Of a DNA stretch of 64,000 nt, positions 16,592-24,756 are shown piece after piece. The notes beneath the pieces were generated by a model. That model did not search any database, had not been told where the DNA came from, and saw only the letters and a list, made by a program, of their open reading frames with translations. Position 1 is the first letter of the stretch, and each line of letters begins with the position of its first letter. The translations under genes were made by a program, and so were the position numbers. Source of the DNA: Fibrobacter sp. UWB13 (lineage in GTDB: Bacteria; Fibrobacterota; Fibrobacteria; Fibrobacterales; Fibrobacteraceae); assembly GCF_900177805.1 (NCBI RefSeq), contig NZ_FXAX01000001.1, positions 930,001 to 994,000 of the forward strand, given 5' to 3'.

Positions 16592-16683
16592 AGACCGCAC
16601 GAGCCCTTCGCCTTCATTAAACTTAATCAGGCTCGTGCTCTCGCCGACACGACTCGTTAATACGAGTCGCTTACGGCTCACAA
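16592..16683 (+). repeat. Hairpin element, single copy at the MurC-like locus
   Basis: Two hairpins in a row on the plus strand. First: GACCGCACGAGC pairs with GCTCGTGCTCTC around a 26-base loop. Second: GCCGACAC, stem GACTCGT, loop TAAT region, stem ACGAGTC, then TTACGGC, closing with TCACAA. The same framework occurs twice downstream of xerD with a different but still paired inner stem. It separates the MurC-like gene from a duplicate of its own 3' end. Confidence 0.75.
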
Positions 16684-16695
16684 CCTGATGTGCGC

Positions 16696-18123
16696 TTATC
16701 GATCTTCTAAAAGTTGTTTGACGTAACATGCATATTCCTTTAAGCTAGGATCTCTCGCGCCCATCAGCAAAATCGTGTCGCCTGGTTCTGCATATTCTAG
16801 CATTTTCTTGGCGCACTCGTTGCGGTCAGCAATGTAAATAGCCTCACAACCCTTGAGAATCAAGTCATCCGCGAGGTCGCCTGCGCTAATGTCACGCGTG
16901 ACCGTTCCGCCAGCATAATAGATTTCGCTGAAGAACATCACATCGTTCTTGCGGTCAAAATCCATATCCATCGGGCGAAGCGTCTTGGCGATAAAGTCCA
17001 CCAAGTCCTTGCGCAAGAATCGCGTCGGACCAAAGCCATGCGGCTGGAACCAAGCAATCACGCGGCCTTCGGTAAAGTCCTGGGCGCTCTTGATGCTCGC
17101 GGCAATTTTCGCCGGATTGTGGGCAAAGTCATCGACAAGCGTCACGCCGTTGAATGTCCCGAGAATCTGGTGACGGCGGAACACGCCCGGGAAAGACGAA
17201 AGCGCATCGGCACATGTGTGGAGCGAAACGCCCGCGCGAAGTGCGGCGGCTGTGGCGGCCAAAGCATTTTCCATATTGTGCTTGCCCGGCAGCGGAATTT
17301 CGAACTTCACAAGTTCATTGCCATGACGCACGCGGAACTGAATATGCGTTCCGACAGACTTAAAGTCAATTCCCTGAACGCTCACATAGCTTTCATAGCC
17401 AAAGTCAAATTCTCGACCGGCGCTAAACTTCTTTGCGAGCGGGTGCGCATCGTTCACAATCAAGATGTGACCTGCGCTCAAAACGTTCTGGCTAAACTTC
17501 AAGAAAATTTGTTCGAGCTCGGAGATTTCCTTGTGGTCTTTGTCGATGTTCAAAATGACGCCGATTTCCGGTTCATAGCGAACAAGTGTTCCATCGCTTT
17601 CATCGACTTCGGCAACGAGCCATTCGCCCTTGCCACTCACAGCATTTCCAATCTTGCCCTGAGCCTGCAAGTTCACGAGGCCAGCCCCCGTCATCACAGA
17701 TGGCTGGAGTCCCGCATATTCGAGAATGTGGTAAACCATCGCGGTCACCGTTGACTTTCCGCTCGTACCGCTAATCGCAATCGTGCGCGCTTCCTTGGAA
17801 ATCTTTGCGAGCATTTCGCTGCGGTGCATCACTGGGACGCCAAGTTCCTTCGCACGCTTCAAATCCGGATTCGAATCTTCGATAGCGGTGCTCACCACGA
17901 CGGCGGTAAGGCCTTCGACAACGCCGGAACCATCCTGCGCAAAGCACTTGATTCCGCAATCTTCGAGTTGGCTCATGACAAGCGGCTTTTCGGCATTTCC
18001 GTTCAGGAACTCGCCGAACTGACGGTCGCTACCGCTCACAGCAACGCCCTTGCCCACCAAATACTGCGCGATGGCACTCATGCCCACGCCAGCAACACCG
18101 ATAAAGAAGTAAGAATTAGTCAT
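16696..18123 (-). CDS. MurC-like Mur ligase
   Basis: 475 residues with the three Mur ligase domains: N-terminal Rossmann fold with GVAGVGMSAIAQYL (about 8-21), central ATPase with the P-loop SGTSGKSTVTAM (about 117-128) and VAEVDESDG, and a C-terminal domain with HNPAKI and FQPHGFGPTRFL. MurC adds L-alanine to UDP-N-acetylmuramate, and Mpl adds a recycled tripeptide to it. Here the P-loop reads GTSGKST where MurC and Mpl normally have GTHGKT(T/S), and the C-terminal motif QPHGFGPTRFL differs from the usual QPHRY-RT, so it may be a paralogue with another substrate; I leave the symbol open. There is no ribosome-binding site, because the start codon lies inside a heptad repeat array. Its 3' end is duplicated at 16510-16586. 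Confidence 0.8.
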   Translation of the reverse strand: MTNSYFFIGVAGVGMSAIAQYLVGKGVAVSGSDRQFGEFLNGNAEKPLVMSQLEDCGIKCFAQDGSGVVEGLTAVVVSTAIEDSNPDLKRAKELGVPVMHRSEMLAKISKEARTIAISGTSGKSTVTAMVYHILEYAGLQPSVMTGAGLVNLQAQGKIGNAVSGKGEWLVAEVDESDGTLVRYEPEIGVILNIDKDHKEISELEQIFLKFSQNVLSAGHILIVNDAHPLAKKFSAGREFDFGYESYVSVQGIDFKSVGTHIQFRVRHGNELVKFEIPLPGKHNMENALAATAAALRAGVSLHTCADALSSFPGVFRRHQILGTFNGVTLVDDFAHNPAKIAASIKSAQDFTEGRVIAWFQPHGFGPTRFLRKDLVDFIAKTLRPMDMDFDRKNDVMFFSEIYYAGGTVTRDISAGDLADDLILKGCEAIYIADRNECAKKMLEYAEPGDTILLMGARDPSLKEYACYVKQLLEDR

Positions 18124-18155
18124 TGGTCACTAGTCTTTAGTCAATAGTTATTAGC
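18115..18155. repeat. Heptad repeat array spanning the MurC-like start codon
   Basis: Plus strand in strict 7-base phase: ATTAGTC, ATTGGTC, ACTAGTC, TTTAGTC, AATAGTT, ATTAGC. The CAT at 18121-18123, which is the start codon of the leftward gene, is made by the junction of the first two heptads, so the first three codons (Met-Thr-Asn) are repeat-derived. Confidence 0.75.
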
Positions 18156-18218
18156 AATTCGAGACTTTACTGGATTCTTCGACTCCGCTACGCTTCGCTC
18201 AGAATGGCTCGTTTTCAT

Positions 18219-19496
18219 TTATTCCAACAGTTCCGGATCGATTGTGGGTTCGTATCCTGGTTCCACGAAATCTTCCGGGGCAATCCCCTTGCGGCGAGCA
18301 GCCTTCATCTGCTTGATGAGCTTGCGTTCGGCAGCAACGGCACGGCGCTTGGCGGCAGTCGCCTTTTTCTCGGCGAGGCGCTGAGCACGCGTCTTGCGTT
18401 CCTTCACAGGAGCAGCTTCATCCGGCGAGATTTCCAGCGGTTCTTCGTATTCGTCAAATTCATCATCTTCGTCAAAGCGAATCTGCGCATCGAAATCACG
18501 GAAACCTTCTTCTTCGTCATACACAGGCGCCGATGCCGGACATTCCTTTTTCAAGAGCTTGAGCACATTTGCAAACGGCTCTTCCATCGGAACCTTGAAC
18601 GTAAGCTTCTTGTTTGTGCGCGGATGGATGAGTTCAATCTTCACGGCCTGCAAAAGCTGCGCCGGAGCAATTTCAAGAACCTTCTCGGCCACCGGCTTCA
18701 TCAGAGGCGGCACACGGTTCAAGCTTTCATCGCGACCATCGTAGAGCGGATCGCCCACGACCGGATGGCCCGTGTAACGGCTATGCACGCGAATCTGGTG
18801 CGTACGTCCAGATTCCAACTGCAATTCTAAGAGCGTCGCAATCGCAAAGAACTGCTTCGCCACATAATGCGTACGGCTTTCCTTACCGCCCTTCACCACC
18901 GCCATCTTGAGACGGTTCTTCGGGTTACGACCAATCGGAGCGTCAATCGTTCCTTCAAGGTCACGCGGGCAACCCCACACAAGCGCATTGTATGTACGGT
19001 GGAGCGTGCGCGTTTCAAGTTGGTGCGCCAAATGCCTATGTGCGGCATCGTTTTTCGCGACCACCATAAGCCCCGGCGTATCCTTGTCCAGACGATGAAC
19101 AATACCCGGACGGAGCGGACCGTTCACGGTCGAAAGATTTTCCTTGAAGTGATACAGGAGAGCAGCGGCAAGCGTTCCCTTGCTCACGCCATTACCCGGA
19201 TGCACCACCAAATTGCGCGGCTTGTTGATGACCACGATGTCGTCATCTTCATAAACGATGTTCAGCGGAATATCTTCGGGTTCAAGTGTCGAAGATTCCT
19301 TCTCGATCATCTTTTCAACGACAACCGCCATTCCCGTTTCTACGCGGAAGTTCTTGGAGACTTTGCCACCGCCGACCTTGACTTCGCCCGCTTCGATCAG
19401 CTTCTGCACGTCTGTGCGGGAGACATTTTCCATAACGCCGACAAGGAACTTGTCGATACGTTCACCATTATGCTTTTCTTCTACGATGTAATTCAT
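18219..19496 (-). CDS. RluA/RluD-family pseudouridine synthase with long charged tail
   Basis: 425 residues. S4 RNA-binding domain at about 1-60 (GERIDKFLVGVM), then the pseudouridine synthase domain with NKPRNLVVHPGNG and HRLDKDTPGLMVVAKND; Asp137 in HRLDKDT is the catalytic residue. LESGRTHQIRVH completes the family pattern. RluD makes three pseudouridines in helix 69 of 23S rRNA; family members differ in target. The last 100 residues are extra: an acidic stretch (DEEEGFRDFDAQIRFDEDDE) followed by a basic helix (RAQRLAEKKATAAKRRAVAA), probably an RNA or protein tether. Start ATG at 19496 has no clear ribosome-binding site. Confidence 0.85.
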   Translation of the reverse strand: MNYIVEEKHNGERIDKFLVGVMENVSRTDVQKLIEAGEVKVGGGKVSKNFRVETGMAVVVEKMIEKESSTLEPEDIPLNIVYEDDDIVVINKPRNLVVHPGNGVSKGTLAAALLYHFKENLSTVNGPLRPGIVHRLDKDTPGLMVVAKNDAAHRHLAHQLETRTLHRTYNALVWGCPRDLEGTIDAPIGRNPKNRLKMAVVKGGKESRTHYVAKQFFAIATLLELQLESGRTHQIRVHSRYTGHPVVGDPLYDGRDESLNRVPPLMKPVAEKVLEIAPAQLLQAVKIELIHPRTNKKLTFKVPMEEPFANVLKLLKKECPASAPVYDEEEGFRDFDAQIRFDEDDEFDEYEEPLEISPDEAAPVKERKTRAQRLAEKKATAAKRRAVAAERKLIKQMKAARRKGIAPEDFVEPGYEPTIDPELLE

Positions 19497-19570
19497 TTTT
19501 AGGGATTTGGTTTTAGGTGGTTAGGTAATAGGAATTAGCGATTAGGTTTTAAGATATACCGCGTTTTAAA

Positions 19571-19645
19571 AGGTCATTAGTAGTTAGTCATTAGTTATTA
19601 GTTGAATAATCAAGCTTAAAAAACTAATGACTATTGACTAAGTCT
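19571..19645. repeat. Heptad repeat array forming a hairpin at lspA 3' end
   Basis: TTAGTCA, TTAGTTA, TTAGTTG units (19585-19605) face the reverse units AACTAATGACTATTGACTAA (19621-19640), so the array can fold on itself. The TAG stop of lspA (19638-19640, minus) is one of these units. Confidence 0.65.
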
Positions 19646-20207
19646 TAGCTTCCTTCTCCGCGTCTTTTTCTTCCTTAATTTGCTTATGCAATTTACGTAA
19701 GATCACGGGAGACAAAATCACAAGAGCAACGCCGACAGTCACGAACGAGTCCGCCACATTGAACGTTGGGAAACGGATCATAATAAAGTCCGGGAAATCA
19801 CAGTCGATAAAGTCCACGACCATCTGCATGCGCATGCGGTCAATGAAGTTTCCGACAGCACCGCCGAGAATCATCACGACGCCCAAGCGGCTCAAGTAAT
19901 CGCGCTTGTCGATGGACTTGTAGAACCATGCAAGTGCAAAAGCGGCAACAATCGAAATCAGCAAAAAGAACAGCCAAGGCGGCAAGAACGGCATCAAGTC
20001 TTGCGGACGGCTACTGAACGCAGCCCCCTTGTTGTACACAAGCTGGAAGCGCACAAGTTCACCAATCACAGGAATTTTCTCGTACGTAAAATTCCCTGCT
20101 TCGTCCGTAAAACGCGCCACCGCCCACAGCTTCGTCAGCTGGTCAGAAATAATGCTAAAAACAATCACCGCCACATGGAACGGCCACTTATTATAAAACT
20201 TTTCCAT
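19638..20207 (-). CDS. lspA: Lipoprotein signal peptidase (signal peptidase II)
   Basis: 189 residues with four membrane segments. Catalytic Asp123 in GGAVGNFIDRM and Asp153 in FNVADSFV, plus the N-terminal SDQLTKLWAV and the VYNKGAAFS signature. It cuts the signal peptide of prolipoproteins in the inner membrane; several lipoproteins with lipoboxes are encoded in this window. Start ATG at 20207 has AAAGGA before it and lies one base after the stop of the squalene-synthase-type gene, so the two are translationally coupled. The C-terminus adds a short charged tail (KEEKDAEKEAKT). Confidence 0.93.
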   Translation of the reverse strand: MEKFYNKWPFHVAVIVFSIISDQLTKLWAVARFTDEAGNFTYEKIPVIGELVRFQLVYNKGAAFSSRPQDLMPFLPPWLFFLLISIVAAFALAWFYKSIDKRDYLSRLGVVMILGGAVGNFIDRMRMQMVVDFIDCDFPDFIMIRFPTFNVADSFVTVGVALVILSPVILRKLHKQIKEEKDAEKEAKT

Positions 20208-20208
20208 A

Positions 20209-21291
20209 TTATCCTTTAATCTTCTTATAAGCTTCATCAATCCACTTGTCCGAATAGAAGTGCATCGACGTTTCCTTGACAATCCGCTTCACGGTATCAC
20301 GCGTGATTTTCACCTTCTTGTCCGAAGTGAACACTGACACGCCATTCCCGATCAAACTCAAGTTCTCCGCCGCCATAAAGAGCGGCCATAGGCAGAAGAG
20401 CCTCGTGCGCATCTTGATGTTCGGGATGAGCTTCGTATAGGCAATCGCATCGTCCAGATGATGCCAAGCCTTCTCGACAAGTTCCGAAAGCACTGCGCCG
20501 CATTTTTGAGCATCTGCCCCTGCAGCAAAAAGTTCGCTAGGATGCGCAAAGCCATGACGCTTGCAAATCTCTTCAGGGATAAAGCACACGCGGCGTCCAG
20601 AATCCTCGACACAGTCCTTCACGATGTTCACGACCTGCAAGGCAAGCCCAAAGCTCACGTCCAACTTCGAAAGTTCCGCCTCACGTTCCGCACTGATAAA
20701 GCACGTGTCTGCCGAGAATAGCTTGGTCAAGAGCTTACCGACAATGCCTGCCACATAGTAGCAGTATTCATCAAGTTCGCCCACGTTCGCAAGCGTGAAC
20801 CAGCCTGCTGAAAGCGCGGCTTCCTGACGGAGCGCAAACTTCGCCATGCCACCGCACATTTCAATCACAACATCGCAAACCGGCTTCTGGTAATTCCTGG
20901 GAAGCGACTTCAAAAGCGGCACCACAATTTCGGACTTAACGCAAAGATCCTTATTCGGGTCTTCAGAGCCATGCCAAGATTTAGGCAAGGCATCCACAAA
21001 CGTACGAATCTTTTCCGTTTCAAGTTCGCCCGTCTTGAACACATCGGCAAACAGCGCAAGCACGCGGTCCTTTTCGGTCGCCTTCATGTCCGGGTCATCT
21101 TCAACCGTATCGGCAATGCGCAAATAAAGGTATGCGAGCAAAATACTGCGGTGCAACTTGCCACGCAAAACCTGGATGTTCAGCGCAAACGTACGCGACA
21201 CCAACTGCAAGATATCCTCGGCGTACTTCCACGCCGCCTTGCCTTCGAGCACCTTCTCGCCCACATCCAAAGAATCCAATTTATCAATCAT
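20209..21291 (-). CDS. Squalene/phytoene synthase family enzyme
   Basis: 360 residues. The first Asp-rich motif DTVEDD (61-66) and a second one in VNIVKDCVEDSGRR (about residues 213-226), together with the FIPEEI following it, fit head-to-head prenyl transferases of the squalene synthase type. It would join two farnesyl diphosphates to presqualene diphosphate and squalene, or two geranylgeranyl units to phytoene. The spacing after the second motif looks more like squalene synthase, but no cyclase, HpnC/D/E set or carotenoid desaturase is nearby. Overlaps neither neighbour: it follows the 21297-21938 membrane protein by five bases and runs into lspA. Confidence 0.8.
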   Translation of the reverse strand: MIDKLDSLDVGEKVLEGKAAWKYAEDILQLVSRTFALNIQVLRGKLHRSILLAYLYLRIADTVEDDPDMKATEKDRVLALFADVFKTGELETEKIRTFVDALPKSWHGSEDPNKDLCVKSEIVVPLLKSLPRNYQKPVCDVVIEMCGGMAKFALRQEAALSAGWFTLANVGELDEYCYYVAGIVGKLLTKLFSADTCFISAEREAELSKLDVSFGLALQVVNIVKDCVEDSGRRVCFIPEEICKRHGFAHPSELFAAGADAQKCGAVLSELVEKAWHHLDDAIAYTKLIPNIKMRTRLFCLWPLFMAAENLSLIGNGVSVFTSDKKVKITRDTVKRIVKETSMHFYSDKWIDEAYKKIKG

Positions 21292-21296
21292 ATGAG

Positions 21297-21938
21297 CTAG
21301 TACACCTCAAACATTTCCGGCGGCACCTTTTTAGACGCGGCCATCGACTTTACGTACTTCCAAAAACGGCCATGGTCTTCGGCGTTGCGGAGCTTATGCG
21401 CATAGCTGAGTCCCGCGCGGTCACGCACGTTTTCATCCGACATCACAATACCCTTGCGCTGGATCCCATAATTCACCCAACGGTACTCCAGGTAAAAAGC
21501 CGACTGGAACAAGTCCGTGAGCTTGAGTTCCGTCCTGCGCTTCATCAAATAAGCGATCCAGACAAAAAGAAGCACGGACACAAATCCATAATAAGCATTA
21601 GTACCAAGCCCAATCTTTTGGAGAGTCCACACCACCGTGGCAGAGGTCACCACCGACGTTATCGCCGTAAACAGATAATCGCAGAAACGTAAAAAACTCA
21701 CGCGCCCCGGATTTTTCACAAATCCGCTCAACACGTAAGCCCATTTTTCGCCTCGATCGAGCTGATTTTTCAAAAAAACGACGTACGAGACATTCCTAAA
21801 CCAAAAATGGAGACCGACCCAAAGCAAAACAGGGGTCCAAAAAATGTATTCCACAAGTGTACTTATTACCATCATAGCAAAAATTAGAAAATTTGCAAAA
21901 TTTCGAGGATTCTCGCCAACGCACGGAGGCTCAAACAT
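21297..21938 (-). CDS. Membrane protein of unknown function
   Basis: 213 residues with three or four hydrophobic segments (VEYIFWTPVLLWVGLHFWF, SVVTSATVVWTLQKIGLG, YGFVSVLLFVWIAYLM) and a soluble C-terminal helical part ending PPEMFEVY. I do not recognise a family. It is the first gene of a leftward run with the squalene-synthase-type gene and lspA, so a role in isoprenoid lipid or membrane metabolism is possible. The start is uncertain: the ATG at 21938 and the ATG pair near 21875 both lack a ribosome-binding site. Confidence 0.55.
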   Translation of the reverse strand: MFEPPCVGENPRNFANFLIFAMMVISTLVEYIFWTPVLLWVGLHFWFRNVSYVVFLKNQLDRGEKWAYVLSGFVKNPGRVSFLRFCDYLFTAITSVVTSATVVWTLQKIGLGTNAYYGFVSVLLFVWIAYLMKRRTELKLTDLFQSAFYLEYRWVNYGIQRKGIVMSDENVRDRAGLSYAHKLRNAEDHGRFWKYVKSMAASKKVPPEMFEVY

Positions 21939-21995
21939 CGACGTTAATTTTCGTTTACAGAGAAGTAAGAAATTTTTTAGGTTTATTTCACTCCC

Positions 21996-22052
21996 AATCT
22001 ATCAACATTCCAAAGAATTAGCTAAATTTTAACGCCTAGTTGTTGATAGATT
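21996..22052. promoter_or_regulatory. 12-bp inverted repeat with two DnaA-box-like sites upstream of dnaA
   Basis: AATCTATCAACA (21996-22007) and TGTTGATAGATT (22041-22052) are perfect inverted copies 33 bases apart, ending 23 bases before the dnaA start. The core CTATCAACA matches the DnaA box TTATCCACA at seven of nine positions on both strands, so this could be an autoregulatory site. Confidence 0.45.
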
Positions 22053-22074
22053 ATTAATCGGATGAGGATTGAAG

Positions 22075-23400
22075 ATGCAGGTTGAATGGGAAAGATGCTT
22101 GAACTACCTCCACGGAATGCTGTCGGATACGGTATTCAAGACATATTTTGCACAGACCAAGCTTGTAAGCCAAACCCCAGGACACGCCGTTATCGCAGTG
22201 CCCCCCGGACTTGACGTCAAAGTCTATGCCGCTTACAAGGACCTGATCCGCCTCGCCTGGAAAGACGTTTCCCACGATGAGGCTCCAGTAGAATTTGAAT
22301 TCCAGCCGCAAGACGTTTACCAGCCGCAAGTAAGCACCTCCGACAACTCTTTCCGCGAATTTATCAAGCCGAGCGTTCCACTTTCTGGCAGCTTCCGTTT
22401 CGAAAACTTCGTTCCGGGTGACAAGGCCCAGCTCGCCTTCAACGCCGCCCTCGCCGTCGCCAGAAATCCGGATGGAACGCAGTACAACCCGCTATTTATT
22501 TATGGGTCTTCCGGTCTTGGCAAGACGCACTTGCTCCAGTCCATCGGCAACTACATTCTCGAAGAAGATCCGACCAAGCGCGTCATCTACCTCACGTCCG
22601 AAGACTTCTCACAGCAGTACATGAAGTGCCTGCAAGAAAAGCGCATCACTGAAATGTCCGACTTCTACCGCAACGAAGTGGACATTCTCTTGATCGATGA
22701 CATCCAGAACTGGACTGGCAAGTACGAAACGCAAAACGAATTTTTCTTGATCTTTAACGCACTGCACCAGGCAGGCAAGCAGATCGTGCTTACGTCTGAC
22801 GCTCCCGCAGCCGAAGTCAAGAACCTCTCCGACCGTCTCGTGAGCCGTTTCTCCTGGGGCTTAACCGTTGACATCCAGCCGCCTGACGTCGAAACGCGCG
22901 AAGCCATCCTCCACAAGAAGGCAGAAGAACGCCACCTCGAAATCAGCGACGAAGTCATCCGTTACCTTGCTGAAAATATTGCAAGCAACGTACGTTGCCT
23001 CGAAAGCGCCATCATCAAGCTCACGCTCCAGTCGAGCCTCATGAGCCACGACATCGACATGAACATCGCACAGAAGGTCGTCACCGAAATCGCCCCGACA
23101 CTCCGTCGCCGCGTAAGCCTTGACTCCGTGCTCCATGCCGTATCACAGCACTACGAAGTACCCGAAACCAAGCTCATCGAACCGGGCCGCGGCACCAAGG
23201 AAATCTCCAAGGCTCGCCAAGTCGCCATGTTCCTCATGCGCGAACTCTCCCCCATCAGCTTGCAGAGCATCGGTTCTCGTTTTGGCGGCAAGGACCACTC
23301 CACCGTCGTGCACGCCATCAAGAGCGTCAAGAAAGAGATGGAAACCGACCCGAGCTTTGCCCGCTTGATCGAAAGCCTCAAGAACACCATTCACGATTAA
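22075..23400 (+). CDS. dnaA: Chromosomal replication initiator DnaA
   Basis: 441 residues. GAGG lies before the ATG at 22075. Domain I at about 1-75, a short linker, then AAA+ domain with Walker A GSSGLGKT (144-151), Walker B ILLIDDIQ and sensor I region LTSDAPAAEV (usual reading LTSDRPP). The DNA-binding domain IV ends the protein with SRFGGKDHSTVVHAIKSV, the DnaA signature helix-turn-helix. DnaA binds DnaA boxes and opens oriC. dnaN, recF, gyrB and rpmH are not beside it, so this is not the classical dnaA-dnaN arrangement. Its upstream inverted repeat suggests self-regulation. Followed by a bidirectional terminator. Confidence 0.96.
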   Translation: MQVEWERCLNYLHGMLSDTVFKTYFAQTKLVSQTPGHAVIAVPPGLDVKVYAAYKDLIRLAWKDVSHDEAPVEFEFQPQDVYQPQVSTSDNSFREFIKPSVPLSGSFRFENFVPGDKAQLAFNAALAVARNPDGTQYNPLFIYGSSGLGKTHLLQSIGNYILEEDPTKRVIYLTSEDFSQQYMKCLQEKRITEMSDFYRNEVDILLIDDIQNWTGKYETQNEFFLIFNALHQAGKQIVLTSDAPAAEVKNLSDRLVSRFSWGLTVDIQPPDVETREAILHKKAEERHLEISDEVIRYLAENIASNVRCLESAIIKLTLQSSLMSHDIDMNIAQKVVTEIAPTLRRRVSLDSVLHAVSQHYEVPETKLIEPGRGTKEISKARQVAMFLMRELSPISLQSIGSRFGGKDHSTVVHAIKSVKKEMETDPSFARLIESLKNTIHD

Positions 23401-23438
23401 TACGCCTTCAGCGCAGTTATCAGCGTATCCTTTATACA

Positions 23439-23468
23439 AAAAGCCTCGGGTTAAACCCGAGGCAATTT
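23439..23468. terminator. Bidirectional terminator between dnaA and ddh
   Basis: GCCTCGGGTT (23443-23452) and AACCCGAGGC (23454-23463), with a T run on the minus side and a T-rich tract on the plus side. The two genes converge here. Confidence 0.85.
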
Positions 23469-23478
23469 CTTTTGCATT

Positions 23479-23507
23479 GTCACCCCGGACGAGTTCCGGG
23501 GTCACCA
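23479..23507. repeat. REP-like hairpin
   Basis: GTCACCCCGGA and TCCGGGGTCAC flank a short loop. It belongs to the group of intergenic hairpins in this window that carry GTCA or TGAC at an end. Confidence 0.5.
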
Positions 23508-23513
23508 TACCGA

Positions 23514-24497
23514 CTACAAGCAATGAGCTCTCAAATCTTCGTCGCTAAGCGTGCTGAGGTATGCAGGCGGAACGTCGAGAACAGTCTTGCAACCAGTCTG
23601 ACCATTAGCCTTCATACGGAGAGCAGCGCGGGCATAAGCCACGAGAACGCTCGTCGTGAATTCCGGGTTGGAATCGAGCTTGAGGCTGTATTCAATCACG
23701 TGCGTGTGTTCCTTGTTCATGCCAGTCTTGCCGGTACGGATCACGAAACCACCGTGAGCGAGGCCGCTGTGGTTCTTGTTGAATTCTTCTTCGCTGATGA
23801 AGTTGACCGTAGTGTCGTATTCATCGAAGTAGTTCGGCATCGTCTTGATGGCATTTTCGATGTATGCCTTGTCTGCACCTTCTTCAGCAACCACGTAAAC
23901 GAGACGAGTGTGCTTCTGACGAGTGGTGAGTTCCGGCATGGAACCGCTACGCACGGCTTCGAGAGCAGATTCCACCGGGCAGGTGTACTGCTTGGCGTTC
24001 TTCACACCCTTGATGCGGCGGACGGCGTCGCTGTGGCCCTGAGAAACACCCTTGCCCCAGAACGTGTAGTCCTTGCCTTCCGGAAGGATGGACTGAGCGT
24101 ACACGCGGTTCAGGCTGAACATACCCGGATCCCAACCGACAGAGATCATAGCAATCTTGTTTGCGCCCTTGGCAGCAGCGTCAACAGCAGCGAAGTGCTG
24201 CGGAATCTTGGCATGCGTGTCGAAAGAGTCGATCACGTTGAACATAGAAGCGTACTTCGGAGTGAGCACCGGCAGGTCCGTAGCAGAGCCACCGCAAATG
24301 ATGAGCACGTCAACCTTGTCCTTCCATGCTTCCATTTCAGAAACGTTCAACACCGGAACGCCAGCCGTCTGGATCTTCACCGTCGACGGATCGCGACGAG
24401 TGAAAACGGCGACAAGTTCCATATCCGGAGCCTGCTTCACAGCGCATTCCACACCGCGACCGAGGTTACCGTAACCGAGAATAGCAATCTTTGCCAT
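23514..24497 (-). CDS. ddh: meso-Diaminopimelate dehydrogenase
   Basis: 327 residues, normal length. ATG at 24497 has AAGGAC upstream. N-terminal NADP-binding motif GYGNLGRGVE, then CGGSATDLP, SFDTHAKIP, SVGWDPGMFSLNR and FWGKGVSQGHSDAVRRI, all characteristic of Ddh. It converts tetrahydrodipicolinate, ammonia and NADPH directly to meso-diaminopimelate, giving lysine and the peptidoglycan cross-linking residue in one step instead of the succinylase or aminotransferase route. Monocistronic, convergent with dnaA. Confidence 0.95.
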   Translation of the reverse strand: MAKIAILGYGNLGRGVECAVKQAPDMELVAVFTRRDPSTVKIQTAGVPVLNVSEMEAWKDKVDVLIICGGSATDLPVLTPKYASMFNVIDSFDTHAKIPQHFAAVDAAAKGANKIAMISVGWDPGMFSLNRVYAQSILPEGKDYTFWGKGVSQGHSDAVRRIKGVKNAKQYTCPVESALEAVRSGSMPELTTRQKHTRLVYVVAEEGADKAYIENAIKTMPNYFDEYDTTVNFISEEEFNKNHSGLAHGGFVIRTGKTGMNKEHTHVIEYSLKLDSNPEFTTSVLVAYARAALRMKANGQTGCKTVLDVPPAYLSTLSDEDLRAHCL

Positions 24498-24663
24498 AAC
24501 AATGTCCTTGTTTAAAATTTTTGCGTGGAAAATATAGGAAAGTCGGAAGTCGGAAGTAGGAAATATACAGAGAAATTCATGTAAAAATAGTAGGTATGAA
24601 AAACGTGCTCTAGAACACACAAAACACCCCTATAATACAATTCGGACTATAATTTTACAGAAA

Positions 24664-24693
24664 TTGTTACTAGAACGAGCAAAATGATATATT
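24664..24693 (+). promoter_or_regulatory. Possible promoter of the LolA-like/MMPL cluster
   Basis: TTGTTA (24664-24669), an 18-base spacer and TATATT (24688-24693), about 64 bases before the first start codon of the cluster. The -35 match is only partial. Confidence 0.4.
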
Positions 24694-24756
24694 TTTCTTA
24701 CAAAGAGCCAAGGCGATTTTCATAAACCGCCTTTAAATTTTTTGAAGGAGAAAAAT

